Shown: positions 30,734 to 42,210 of the stretch, in pieces | Numbering within the stretch: the first letter of the stretch is position 1 | Layout: every line of letters begins with the position of its first letter | NCBI GenBank assembly: GCA_964036045.1 | Contig: OZ038402.1 | Coordinates: 5,704,623 to 5,768,622 of the forward strand | DNA length: 64,000 nt | Direction of reading: 5' to 3' | From: Eutreptiella sp. 'Long Island Sound 2002' | Taxonomy: Eukaryota > Euglenozoa > Euglenophyceae > Eutreptiales > Eutreptiaceae | Notes under the pieces: model-generated | What the model was told of the DNA's origin: nothing | What the model saw: the letters and a program-made list of their open reading frames with translations, nothing else | The model's database searches: none | Program-made: the position numbers and the translations under genes

Positions 30734-32536
30734 AGCGCCAGACACCCGCCGACACCCGCCAAAAGTGTTTTGTGACACCCGCCGACGCCGGCCACGGCAG
30801 GTGTCCGCGCCAGGTATGCGCCGTGGCCGACCGCTCCATGTCGAACCTGTTTGCGGGGCACGACTCCCCCACCGGCGCCGCCGGAAGGAACGCCGAAGGC
30901 CCCGAGAATGCCGCCCCAGCGGTTGCGGGTTCGTGCTCGAGGTCTGGCACGGACGGTTGTGCGCGGGCGTGCCGGCGCCGGGCCCTCAGACATGAGGCAC
31001 GCGCGCCCCGGCGCACCAACCAACCACCGCGACCAACCGCCGTCGGTTGCGCGCCACGTGCCATCGGCTGTGTATCAAGTGCCAAAAGTCCGGCTCAAGA
31101 CTGCCCCCAGACGGCGGTGCGTTGCGATGGCGCTGGCCGCAGTCCTGACGCTGATTGGGTAGGACCTGTCCTACCCGCCCCCCCTTTCCCCCCCCGCCGA
31201 CGGGCCTGGCAGCGGGCGCTTTGGGCACAGCCGCAGCCACGCCCTCCCGGCGGCGGGACGAGGGCCGGCATCCCGGTGCAACCGGTTTCCGGAGACCTCC
31301 TTTTCTTTTCGTCCGAGTGCTGCAGTTCTGTTCCCGTTTCTCGTTTGGTTCCCGTCAAGCCGGTTGACCCCTGGCCGGCAGGTAACCGGCCAACTGCTGT
31401 CGGTTACTGGCCGATCATTGTCTAAAAACGCCGTTTGTTCCCCAAAACGACCCTAGAACCCGCTCCAAACGGCCAAACGAAGGAAAGACGTTGATACACT
31501 CCACACGCAGGTTGTCTTGCTGATGTCAAGGACCCCTTTGATGCCCTCGACCCCCAATACACGCCCTTTCCCGGGACCTCTTTGACCCCTTTGATGCCCG
31601 AACCATGATGTGTCCGAGAAACGGCCCCAAAAGGCGCCACAAAGCACCAGAATTTTGCACACTTTTGGTTGCCCACCAGCCACCATTGGGGGGGACGCAC
31701 CGTGCGCTGTGCGAAAAGTCGGCTGTTTTCCACCACCGGTAGCTACGGGTCCCAGGGTCCTGCATTCTGCACCCCCGATGCTGTTTTGAATGGATCATGC
31801 ACGCTTCTGTAGGGGGGTGGTTTTTCAGGGGTGTTCCCGGGATAAACAACGTAATAATTGGCGCCGTGCGAAAACACTCCCTTGGTCCAGCGACAACCGC
31901 TGCCTCCTTTCCACTGCCGTTGGAGGCCGGCGAAGCAGCCTTTGGTTGACAGTGGTCCGGTGCCCTGCGCGGTGCGGTTTTCCTGCGGTGCTCTCGGTTG
32001 AGCGAGAAACGGCCCTGGCCCACTTCAGTCGCTCACCGCCAGCAGTCCCTTGTGCAATACCCCGGGCCATCGGCCCCCGTTGGCCGACCCCCCTCCCTCC
32101 GAGGCATGCGCTTTGGGGGTTTCGGGGTGACGGCCCTGTTCCGGCCCCACAACTTCTGTCCGCCCCACAAACAGCCCGTTAACCGTTTTGTAACCCCCAG
32201 ACCTTGTACCCCAAGCGCCTTCTCGACCACCAGGAGACGCCGCGGCAACCGGTTGAAACCCCACCCCCCACCCCCTCCAGTGCATCCCTGACTCCCCACA
32301 CCCACCGACCCCTGGCTTCCATGTGTATGCCCGGCACAGCCCCCATTCGGGGTCTGTGCATTGTCCAACGCACAGCAAATCTCTGCCGATGTCGTCTGTG
32401 GCCACTGCTTGGCCGCCAAAGCCCCGGGTACCACACCCATGTGAATTCCCTCACCAGTGCGGTTTGCACTTGTGTTCTGGCTCCACACACAGGAGCGGGT
32501 TCTGGGTTCTGGGGTGCCGAGCCCGGGCCCTCTCCA

Positions 32537-32579
32537 GGGCTGTCCTTGAGAACCGAAATTTTTTTGTTAAGGACAGCCC
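32537..32579. repeat. Hairpin, copy 2
   Basis: GGGCTGTCCTT (32537-32547) pairs with AAGGACAGCCC (32569-32579). The loop again contains a T-run. A further AAGGACAGCCC follows, then an AACCGCC array at about 32600-32655. Confidence 0.8.
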
Positions 32580-33739
32580 TTAAGGACAGCCCGCAAGGAC
32601 CACCAACCGCCAGCCGCCAACCGCCACCAACCGCCAACCGCCACCAACCGCCAACCATTGTTCAGTACTGTTTCTGTGGTTGTGTGTCTTGCCCATGTCT
32701 TGACCATGAAGCAGAGAGCATCCCCCCTGAAGGTTCATTTCTGTTGGCGTTACGAACCCTTTTCTCCAGGAAAGTCCTCCAGGAAATAACAGCGACCGTC
32801 CAGAGTCCAAAGTTCGCTCATTTTTAAGAAATGGCACGGGTTTTGTCGTGCCAGAATTTGTAGATTCAGATTTTCCTAGACACGGAATACCACACCCCCC
32901 TCCGGTATGTGCACACAGGGGGAGACAGGGGTGCTGAACCCGGGGCCTCCCCCCAGGCCTGCGCTGAGCCCCACCCCCTCGCGGGCGGACAGTGTGCTCC
33001 GCCCACGACCGCTTCTGTGCAGCTCCAGCGGCCTACGAACCGTTGTAACCGCCAGAAGCCCCCCGACCAGCCTCCCAACCACCAGTAGCCGACCTGACGA
33101 CAACGTTTCAAACCCCTCTCTAGCCTCACGCCCCCTCAGCACCACTTGCAAGGCGGAGGGGGAAACCAGTCTTGATGGGTGCGTGTGGCCTCCTGGGCTC
33201 ATGTGGCAGGGGCCACGCACCGGCCGCTGTTCCACTCCCGCCCCTCGGCAGGGGTGTTGCACCGCTCCGCGATGCTGCGTCCCACACGGTGACGGGGCCT
33301 TTGGTGTAGCGGGGCCAAGACACAGCCCCCCACCCCCTCACACGAACCCTGTGTCCAGCGGCCTAGCGTACGCTCGGCGGGGGCGCAGGGCAGTCCTCAA
33401 TCAAAGACCGCCCGTTACAGACCGCCGCATAGGCACCCGCCAAGCTGATGCTATCCCTCACCTCGCCAAGGCAAGGCATGGCTGGCATGCCATGGCATGG
33501 TTTGGTATGGCGTTCGTTCTGGTTATCACTGGTGTCGTCAAACTTGAAGCCATGTTTCGCAAATGGGTACGCAAACACTGGTTCAAACTTCAGTGTGCAC
33601 GTGCGTCTTAGCCAACGGAAGTGTAGTATTGAAAAAAAAAGCAATTTCTTGATAGAGTTTTGACTCGCGTGCACACAGCCGGCATGCCTGACCACCTGCT
33701 TTCCCAACCACCAGTAGCCGCATGTCCAACCACAAGTAC

Positions 33740-34195
33740 CCCCCCCCCCCTTGTCCTTCCCCGCCCCTTGTCCTTCCCCAGGCGGGGGTGGGGGACTGTC
33801 ATTTGGTCAACCCAAAATTTTTCGTTGCGGCTCACTGTGTTGTTGTGTGGGTGATTGTGTTGTGGGGCAGTGCCACTTGTATCCCTTGTACTCATGGCAG
33901 GACATTTGGCTCACTTTCGCTGAAATGGAACTTGACAGCACAACCATGCTTCCCCCTGGGTGAGCATGTGCAAGAGTTCCAGGTCAAGTGGAGCAGGACC
34001 AAGAAACCGAGCCGGTCAAGGAGTAGGTCTCTGTACGTTGGCAGCCCTTTGAAGGCATCTTATGCTGAATTCTTTCGTTTTATGCTGCAATTTCTGTGCT
34101 TGCAAATGTGCGTGTACGGTGGTAGTGTGGTTCCCCAGGGCGGGTGGGGGACCGTCACTTGGCAACCATCCCCCAGGGGGTGGTCTTCCCTGGGG
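33740..34195. repeat. Interspersed repeat R1 (about 450 bp), copy 1
   Basis: Runs from a C-run with CTTGTCCTTCCCC through GGTCAACCCAAAA, GAACTTGACAGCACAA and TAGGTCTCTGTACGTTGGCA to CCGTCACTTGGCAACCATC. A highly similar copy at 58357-58805 interrupts a DDE transposon remnant. No coding domain is recognised. Confidence 0.85.
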
Positions 34196-34543
34196 TGGGG
34201 AAGGACAAAGAGGGGGGAGGGTAACCGCTTTCCCAACCACCGGTAACCGCTTGTTCAACCGCAAGAAACGGCTCTTTCAACCCCAAGTAACCGCTTTTTG
34301 GCATGCCCCCTTGCCTTAGTATGCCCCATTCTGCACAGTGCATGGTATGCAGGGCTCTGGGCTATGTTCAATCACTGCCAAACTGCGGGAGCGTGCTCTC
34401 AATCATGTGTCTCGGTCTTGGACCAAGAATTTCGACAAGCCCCCCTCCCCTCCAAAGGTGATGAGAGTCCGATGCATTGAATGAAGAAGGGTCACAATGT
34501 ATCTGGCATCACATCCTGACGCGTGGCCAAGAGGCATAGCCGC

Positions 34544-34880
34544 ATGGTTGAATGTACCACTACCGGAAATCTGAGGGATTGTTTTGTCAACGCCTCAGAC
34601 AGACCGGCATGTCAAACCACAAGTTTTCACAAAAACTTGCCTTGCAACCGGACCTCTCTCAGTCTGTATTTTTACATCTGCCGGGCTGTGCAGGAGCCGG
34701 CGGGGATGAACCCATGGCACCATACCCATACATCGTTGTGTCCGGCCTTGAGTTGTGCTGAGCCGGGGGAGCGAGGGACAAGAGGCAAAGGAGGAACCCC
34801 GGCAAAACGTTACAGACCGTGGCATTGCCATGATTCCGCTCCCCGCATGGGGCCGAGCTTTGGACTGGCGGATGCAACAA
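34544..34880. repeat. Interspersed repeat R2 (about 330 bp), copy 1
   Basis: Begins TTGAATGTACCAC and includes GTTTTCACAAAAACTTGC, CTCTCTCAGTCTGTATTTTT and GGACTGGCGGATGCA. The copy at 45177-45510 is highly similar. Frames read from both strands are of poor quality. Confidence 0.85.
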
Positions 34881-36121
34881 AAAAGAATTCGACACCCCCC
34901 CCCCCCCCGGAGCACCAGGCACACACTTCCCCGCGCCATGTGCACCAACGCCGAACAACAACAAAGCAAGCAGGTGTGCCACAGCCCCCCCCCCCCCCCC
35001 TCAGACACACATGGGCACATACACACAGGCACGGCGGCATCTCCCGCCCGCGAGCGCCGCCGCGGGGGTCTGGGGGCGGTCAACAGTCCGGTAGGCCTTG
35101 TGGCCGGACACCCGGGTACGGCCGCCCAGTCGGGTCCCGCAGGGAAGGCGGCGCGGACCGTGGGTAGGCGACCAGGTGAGGCCTTGACCCAACCCAACCC
35201 AACCCAACCCCCCCCCCCCCAGCCCCTTTGGGGACCAGTTGCAAGTTTGCAGTTTCGGTTTCGCTTGAACTGCTGAAAGCAGGCCTGGTATGCGAGTTGG
35301 ACACTGCTTTGCATGTTGTTTCCGCCCCCCCCCCCCTTGCGCTAACACGGGCTTGTCCAAACACGGAGACCCCGTGTTTCCGCACTTTTGGTCCTTTTTT
35401 TGAACAGTCGTTTTTGCGGTTCTGATCCAATACAGAATGTGGTTTATAGCTTTGTGCAGGATGCAGGAAGGGTCAATATGGGTGACAAAGTGTTGCTACA
35501 GCTATAATTCCATGTGCTCTTGTACTCTGGGGTGTATGCCGGTCTGTTGGACACTCTTTCATAGTCATGAACGATTGGTTGGGCTATGCCTGCAACTTGT
35601 GTTCCGCAGTAGGTGCCGCGCGCTAACACGGGCTTGTCCAAACACAGGCACTTTTGGTCCTGGAACCAGAACCTGGCCCGTGTTTGCGCAAGGGGGGGGG
35701 TACTTCAGCGCATGATGGCGCATGATCGCACCCCCCATTCAACGCCCCTGTCAGAGCAACGGGAGGTGGTGTTTCCGCAACTTTTGGAAGCGCGGTCCCG
35801 TTGTCGAGTTGTCCCTGAAGACGAAGGTTGTTTTGTGAGTTGGGATCAGGGCGGTAGTTTTAGGGACTTTGACACTTCGACACTTTGGCACTGTCTTGTC
35901 CTCCGGAGGTGGAGATTGGGGAATCACCTGACGACTGGCACATGCGCGAAGCAGCGGTCACTGCCTGTGTCCTCCTGCGGCGCGCGCGAACAACGCCCCT
36001 TGTCAGAGCGGCGGGAGGTGTTGTTGCCGTCAAAGTCAGTGCGTCTGCAGTCGTTCTCGTGAGGGGGGGCGGGGGAGGATTGTGCCAAGAAGTTGGCAGA
36101 GGCCTGGCCCCTACGGCAGTG

Positions 36122-36320
36122 GAGAAGTTGCCGGACATGTTGATTGTGGATGTGATCTTTTGCGCCATGTGACCAAGGCTACATATTAAGGTCGCTCTTT
36201 TGTGAAGTAAAGTGTGCCCAAAGGGCACTGGGACAAACATCAACCTGAACCGATGGGATTCCTGTATTGCACGTTGCAGCTTCATGATCATCTGATCAGC
36301 GTTGTTGGTGCTAAGCGTGC
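36122..36320. repeat. Second copy of the 1590-1780 repeat
   Basis: Contains GCCATGTGACCAAGGCTAC and GTGAAGTAAAGTG as at 1590-1780. At about 36440 a GGAGCACCCCAACCAAGAAG block follows that recurs at 45901. Confidence 0.55.
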
Positions 36321-38389
36321 TCTTTCTCCACCCTCCACATTGCCCAAACCCCCCCCCCCCACGTGGTCGCCCACCAGATCTGGAGCGACAAAACAGTACA
36401 AAAGCATGACCTTGATATATTATTGTATGCCTCATAGCTGACCCCTCATGGAGCACCCCAACCAAGAAGGGGACACGTTGTGAACCTTTGCTTGTGCAAG
36501 AGACATCAGTTTTAAACTCGTCTTGTTTCAGCCTCGCTGAGTTATTTGTTTGTTGCCGACCCCGAATGCCCTGTACTGGAGGTTCTTTGCATGTCTGCCT
36601 TGGGCGCCCAGTGTGAGTCCCCATGAAACTGTGCCCGTGGCGATCACATGATGGACTAATGGCTGACAGCGTCTTGGCGGGGGCCTGCAGTCGCTCAAAA
36701 GCCGGCCGTTGATCCCTCGGGCGCCAGCCTCGATGCACCAGGGCCGCACACCAGGCCACCTCTGCCTCCAGCAGGGGACCGGATCTCGTTGGGAACCCGC
36801 CCTGTGCTGCGAACCAGTGGCCCTCAGTGCTCAAGGGGACCCAGCCTCATCCGGTCGTCTGATGCAGCTGCCCCGAGAAAGGATGTTGGCAAGTTTCTGT
36901 CCATTTGCAAGTAGTCCGAGCTGCACTTTGCAGACTCCATTGGACAAACTCTGCACATTTCCCTGACTCAAACTGTGGTTGTTCCACATCACATTTGACC
37001 AAAGAATGGACAAAAGTAGGCCCCGTGTAAGGGAACCCTGCGGAGCTGCCATCTTAAGGCAAGTCTGCGCGATGCCCCACCTGGACAGCTATTTCCCTCA
37101 ACCCCTACAACGAGCCATGGGACAAATACACAGTGAGCGCATCTCCAGGTTCGGGTTAGAGACTCTCCAGGTGACACACAGTGGGCTTGGTCACCTCCCC
37201 GCCCACTTGCTCCGTGTGCCTGGCCGCTGTCCTTCCTCTTGACACGGAGTGTGCCTGTATGTGGGCCAAATGCCTTGCGTTGACGCCTGGCATTCCCGGC
37301 CCTTGGCCGCGTCCGGAGCACGAGGCATTGGCTGGCAGCGTCGCTGTGCCGGAGTGTGCATGTGACTGAGGGATGAATGCGAAGCCCTGGTGCTGTCCAA
37401 AACTGCCACAGAGCATGGCTCCCGAGACAACCAGAGAGAAGCCAGTAATTCGTAAGCGCATGGCCCCAGGACAGCCCCCCCCTCGTCCAGCAGAGAGAGA
37501 GTGTGTGTGTGCCTGCCTGCACCTCTCTGCACACACAATCTCTGAGCGCCTGAGACCACATACGAGTGGGAGAGCCACCGGATCCGCCGGACAACCGAAA
37601 GCACCAACTCCAAACGCCGGAGACGAGACACCATACCATGAGGGGTGCACGTAGTGGTGGAAGCAGGGAGGCGCCTGCAGCGCCTCTCCGGCACCGTTAG
37701 GCCAACAACCCGCCAACACCACCTGCCTTGGCAGTAGGACGGCAGACTGGCAGTACAGGATAGTAAACGCGGAGGCACCGAAGTTTTTCCACCAGTGTTT
37801 GCCCCTACACGACAAAGACCCCCATTCCATCCAACAGGCAGGAGTGGCCCAAGGGGTGGGCACCAAACACATCGCCGAGCTAACCCATAGCCTTATGCCT
37901 CCTCTCTGTGAGGAGGGCTGGTAGGTAACAGGAAACGGTAATGTACTGTCTCAGATCATGTGTCTGAAGCGCTGGACAATGTCGAACACTTGTCGATGGT
38001 TCTGGACAGTCAAGAAAGAAAAGACACAATCTCTCACCCTACCCAAGACCTTTATTTTTCTACAATCCGACCTTTCATTGCCGAAAGCACGGGAATCTAA
38101 CCTGAGTCCCTCCTGACAGATTTCAATTCTTTTTGTGCTTTGTTTCGGAGAAATCCAGTTCTGGTGTTTGCTATTGCAAGGATTCCATGTCTTGTTGTTG
38201 GCATAGGTGCTTGTGAAACCACTAGGCCTCCCCCCACTGCATCATTGGGTATCAGAGTCAGCCCCTCCTCACTACTTGTCAGGTCCGCTGCCACCGGCAT
38301 TTGTGGGATCATCGCAGGACTGAATCCCAAGAAGTTATCTCATGTATCATACGACAAGCAGCCTAAGCCAGTCAACAATGAAGGGTCCA

Positions 38390-38640
38390 AGTACCCACAT
38401 CTGATTACCGCCGTACCTCCGCAAAGCATTTTGCCATTAAGGCGTGGCGGTTGCCTGCCGCATCAGAGAGCGCCTCCTCTTTCCTTGTATATGAGCCATG
38501 GGTCTGCGCCCTGTGCCCTGTCTAACAGGGATTCGCCGTATCATATGCTTGAATCGCTCAGTTTCCAAGGACTATCTTGAGTACTCCTGAACATTTCGAG
38601 TCAGCCCCCCCCCCCCCCCCCAAAAAAAAGAATACTGTGA
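38390..38640. repeat. Interspersed repeat R3, copy 1
   Basis: GGCGTGGCGGTT, CCGCATCAGA, GTATCATATGCT and CTTGAGTACTC blocks followed by C- and A-runs match 48660-48850, which ends in an A-run. R3 is probably the 3' end of a retroelement. Confidence 0.7.
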
Positions 38641-39403
38641 GCAGCCTACGCCAGCTCATCTTGGTCTGCCCCGCCCCCAAAATAAAATTACAGGAAACTT
38701 TTTTCTCATTCTGTGTGGCATTCCCCACTTCAACCAATGCCCGCTTTCTGTGCCTGTGGGGACGCACCCAGGCGCAGCAACTGCGCGAGGCGGGCTGTAA
38801 GTGCAAAGGGCCGCTTCTGCGCTTGAACCACCTTGCCAATGGGCCCCGTCTGACCGTTTTCTTGTTGACAGCAGGAGTGTGTGATGACATGTTTGTGAGC
38901 CGGCTGCAGGGGAGGTGGGTCATGCCTGCGAGGACCGGCTTCTTCTCATAAACGGCCTTGTGTGCGAGATGGCAACCCCCCCTGCGCAGATTGGCAGATG
39001 GGGGGCGGGACACGAACGTATCCAAACCCGATAACAGACTTCCCCCCTGCACAGGTACCCCCGCCCCCTCTGGAAGTATGCATCATGCCCCCTTTGCATG
39101 GGGGGGGGGATAACGACAAAAGTCAACAAGAGGAATACGTCAAGGAGAGGAGTAAAGTGACATGTAGATGGCGAGTATGTGCAGCAGCTGTCGCCAGGCC
39201 ATGATAACTGCTGCTGTGGCTCATTGGATCTGCTGTATACTATTTGACAACCTGAAGGACTCTGTCCTTATCTTCGTATTCAGCATTGATTGATGCGCAT
39301 AGCAGCATCTCAAGAACCAACAAAGAGATGCAGTGTGTGAATCATGATTGCTTCAAAATTCAACAACTACCAAAAAAGTGGCCAATGGGAGCTCTACAAC
39401 CAT

Positions 39404-39446
39404 TACAAAGATGCGAGAGGTACAAAGCGTGTAGCAGGTGCACATG
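39404..39446. repeat. Short direct repeat flanking transposon D1, left copy
   Basis: TACAAAGATGCGAGAGG and the following bases recur just right of D1 at 44310-44352 with a few differences. It is too long for a usual target duplication. Confidence 0.55.
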
Positions 39447-39459
39447 CTAGGGGGCCCCT

Positions 39460-39715
39460 TGTCTAAGCTACGGCCTTGTCTAAGCTACAGCGGGCGTAGG
39501 GACCGTATTAGTTCCGTACCACATTTAATTTGGTACGAAATGTAGTGCAGCCGCATAAGACATGGTTTTGGTGACAAATCTGCCAATTACATGGAGTCAT
39601 GGACACATTTATTGTGATTGCTTGCCTACGTGAGCTCACAGAGCTCTGATTTGGGGATATTTGTGCATTATCTTCCCCATTCTTGCATCATCTCACCATG
39701 CTGGTGGTTGTTTTT
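39460..39715 (+). repeat. Left-end region of the DDE transposon family
   Basis: Shares GGACCGTATTA, TTTGGTAC, AGTCATGGACACATTT and GGGGATAT blocks with 45541-45790 and 57261-57500, in the same order and orientation. Confidence 0.8.
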
Positions 39716-40125
39716 GTGCGCGCAAGCCATGGCCTTGTCTAAGCTACAGTGGGGGTGTGTTAGCGCACCGGGCATCTTTTTTTACCCATGCCCCACCGGT
39801 GGCCTTTTAGGGTGTGCACAAAGGGGGCGCACTTAGCGCAGTGCAGCTATTTGGGTGTCTGGCCCGGACTCGCATACCGACGCTTCTTATCGTTTACTGT
39901 GTGCGTGTGCTTTTGCATGTTGACGGGTATGGATTTAGACCAAACTAGAGACCCATACTTTGAGATACTAGGGGCATCATTGTGACCCCTAGCATAGGTT
40001 TTGACTTCTGATTTTGTCCCCCCTTTGTTGGAGACCCCCGAGAATGCAGGGGTGATGTAGCATTTCCGCCCATTTTGGGCCCCAACCTTCCAATGCTATC
40101 GAGGAAACCGTGACAATCTCTGAAT

Positions 40126-40330
40126 CCACGCTTTGTTGCGTGGCCCCTTGAGTTGGGGTTAAGGACTCGCAATCCATGCTTTGTTGCGTGGCCCCTTGAG
40201 TTGGGGTTAGGGACTCTCAATCCACGCTTTGTTGTGTGGCCCCTTGAGTTAGGGTTAGGGGCTCTCAATCCACGCTTTGTTGCGTGGCCCCTTGAGTTGG
40301 GGTTAGGGACTCGCAATCCACGCTTTGTTG
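40126..40330 (+). repeat. 48-bp minisatellite, about four units
   Basis: TGGCCCCTTGAGTTG starts at 40141, 40189, 40237 and 40285, exactly 48 bp apart. Because 48 is divisible by three, the + frame reads a 16-residue repeat (NPRFVAWPLELGLGT) without stops, just upstream of the transposase remnant. Confidence 0.95.
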
Positions 40331-40337
40331 TTCAAGA

Positions 40338-41094
40338 AATTCGATGGGCCGACAAATCAAATCCTTTCAACCATTGCCCCCATTTTCCATTCTTTATGAT
40401 GCATTTCACAGACTCCATGCCCATCAGTTGCATTGGCGGGATATGGAGTGCCAATCTGTGGAATCCTAAGTATGCGTCGCATGTTTACAAGGTGACTGTT
40501 GCTGTTGATATGTTGGGCAACATTATATGGATTTGCCCCTTGGCCCCCGGGACATCAGCAATGTTTTGATTTGGGATGGGTATGGACCTTCTGGTACCCG
40601 AGGTGATTTCTTTGATTTCGAAGTTGGGGGCCATGATGGTGCTTATAAAGGCCGGATTCATGTCATTGTGCCATTCATTGGAAGAAATAATGGCACTTTG
40701 ACAGCCCGCCAACAATGTTACAATGACGTGCACGGGTGGTATAGGGCACGCAGCTGTTTGCTCGGTTGTGGCATTGGGGTTTGGTTAGGAACATCTAGCG
40801 TGGCAGCCCCAATGAGTTGCACCAGTCAGTCCGTATTTTGTTGCATTTTACACAATTTTGCATCCAGTGGCAAGTCCGTCACCCCCCCTACGGACCATGG
40901 GAGCATGTCCCGCCTCATGTTTGGACTGACCAAAGCAACTCGGCCGCCACGCAAGATGAGGCAGAGGATGAGGCAGAAGTGTGTGTGTTGTGTTGCCAGA
41001 AGCGCTCCACCGTCACAGTTTGTGATGAGTGTAAGGAGCACTATTGTACTGAATGTATTGACACCCACACTTGTGGGGCCAATGTTGTTTGTTA
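40338..41094 (+). pseudogene. DDE transposase C-terminal half with Cys-rich tail, frameshifted
   Basis: Three frames must be joined. The first gives VAVDMLGNIIWICPLAPGTS, the second gives LIWDGYGP to YNDVHGWYRAR, and the third gives LHQSVRILLHFTQFCI to the stop at 41092-41094. The order D (VAVD), D (WDGYG), HGWYRAR with an expected IEHLFGQL resembles DDE_Tnp_4/Harbinger-like transposases that cut and paste DNA. The catalytic Glu segment is lost here to a short deletion, while the copy at 58252-58360 keeps it. The C-terminus CVLCCQKRSTVTVCDECKEH with following cysteines is a probable zinc-binding domain, which also recalls piggyBac tails. The element cannot move itself. Confidence 0.7.
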
Positions 41095-41104
41095 AGTACA
41101 ATGC

Positions 41105-41109
41105 AAATG
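41105..41109. other. Left target-site duplication AAATG
   Basis: Five bases directly before the LTR, repeated directly after the right LTR. Confidence 0.9.
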
Positions 41110-41581
41110 TGTAATACGGTAGTAACTAACCCCAATTTTGCCAATCCTGCAACTTGTTCAATCTGAACAATAATCTCCAATCATGGGCCGTATTTCCCAA
41201 AACCTATGTTTTCTTGGTGTACTTGGCAGAGAACACAAACCCTCAGATCCCTGGTAGCACTTCTCAAGTCTTGAATTAGTGGAATCTTGAATATGCTCTC
41301 ACGGAGTGATTTATTTGCAATCCTGCAACATAGGTTTCAACCTATAAGAGTAGAAGTAGACATATCATTCACACTCAATCAAGAATTGAGTATCATGCAG
41401 AATTGCACATGCACACATGGGTTTCCCATATAGGCAAATCCTAATGTGTGTCTACAAAATCACACCTATGCACTCTTGCACATACAAAATGCAACCAATT
41501 TACTATATAGCGCCCTACACTGAATTCCTAATAGCTACAAAGCTAAATCAGTGTTATGGGGGCAATGCCAAACCCATTGCA
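41110..41581 (-). repeat. LTR (3' LTR on the element's strand)
   Basis: 472 bp, TGTAATAC to CCCATTGCA on the + strand, more than 99 percent identical to 43607-44078. It includes a CTATATAG box at 41503-41510. Confidence 0.95.
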
Positions 41582-41591
41582 CTCCCCTCCC
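41582..41591 (-). other. Polypurine tract
   Basis: Reads GGGAGGGGAG on the minus strand, directly against the 3' LTR. This is the expected position for a plus-strand primer. Confidence 0.7.
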
Positions 41592-42210
41592 AAGCCTGAA
41601 CATGGGTGTTCAGCCATGTTTGGGCTGAAAATGTACAAACATGGGTTTGGTGTTGTCCCATGGGCAGCCATAGTATAGGGAAAAAATGCCTTTAAGCATC
41701 TGATTTCCATTGAAATCAGTATGTGGGTCTCACCTGCAGTCATACCCACCCTAAAAACCCACCATAAAAACCCTGCTGGACATAATACAACCTTGCTTTT
41801 ATTTTACAAAAGCATTGCAGCGCTCTCTGTCCAAAAAGCTGCTGTGTGTTCCCCCATCCTGGGCGCCTGGGCTGCCCCCTCACTACTTACTGCAAAAGTT
41901 TTCAACCCTGCAGCTTTCATGAAAAGGAGAAAAAAAATACAAACACCCATACCTGCACTGCAACCCTGGCAAGCTTGCCCAAGAGAAATCAGTGGATCAG
42001 GTATATAGGCATGCACAGTGCACAGTGTTTGTAAACATTGCACAGGCAAAGCACTGTGCAGTTCTCTGTACTCAGTAAAGTACAACGCAGCGCTGCACTG
42101 AGTGTGCAGCTGCTGATGGTATAATGCTGATATAATTATAAAAGAATATAGTCATATAACTCAAATGTGAGTAAAATCAGTGCTCAAAAAGCAAACACAA
42201 GCAGACGCAC

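Larger units (their letters stand above)
27029..39400. other. 12-kb repeat-rich stretch without a convincing gene
   Basis: Long frames on both strands (30436-31425 +, 35860-36834 -, 36989-37872 -) lack recognisable domains, overlap each other and run through repeats. The identifiable content is interspersed repeat pairs, GT arrays, AACCGCC motifs and C/G homopolymers, listed separately. The 3' UTR and poly(A) site of the PIPK gene must lie at its left edge but show no clear signal. Confidence 0.5.

Noticed and set aside
30436..31425. Plus-strand ORF of 329 codons
   Set aside because: Passes through two interspersed repeats and AACCGCC motifs and has no domain. A short segment near 30820-31000 could be an exon of an unknown gene, but nothing decides it.
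35860..36834. Minus-strand ORF of 324 codons
   Set aside because: Covers the 1590/36122 repeat, whose other copy does not keep the frame.
40126..40330. CRISPR array
   Set aside because: Units are contiguous 48-bp tandem repeats without unique spacers, in eukaryotic DNA.
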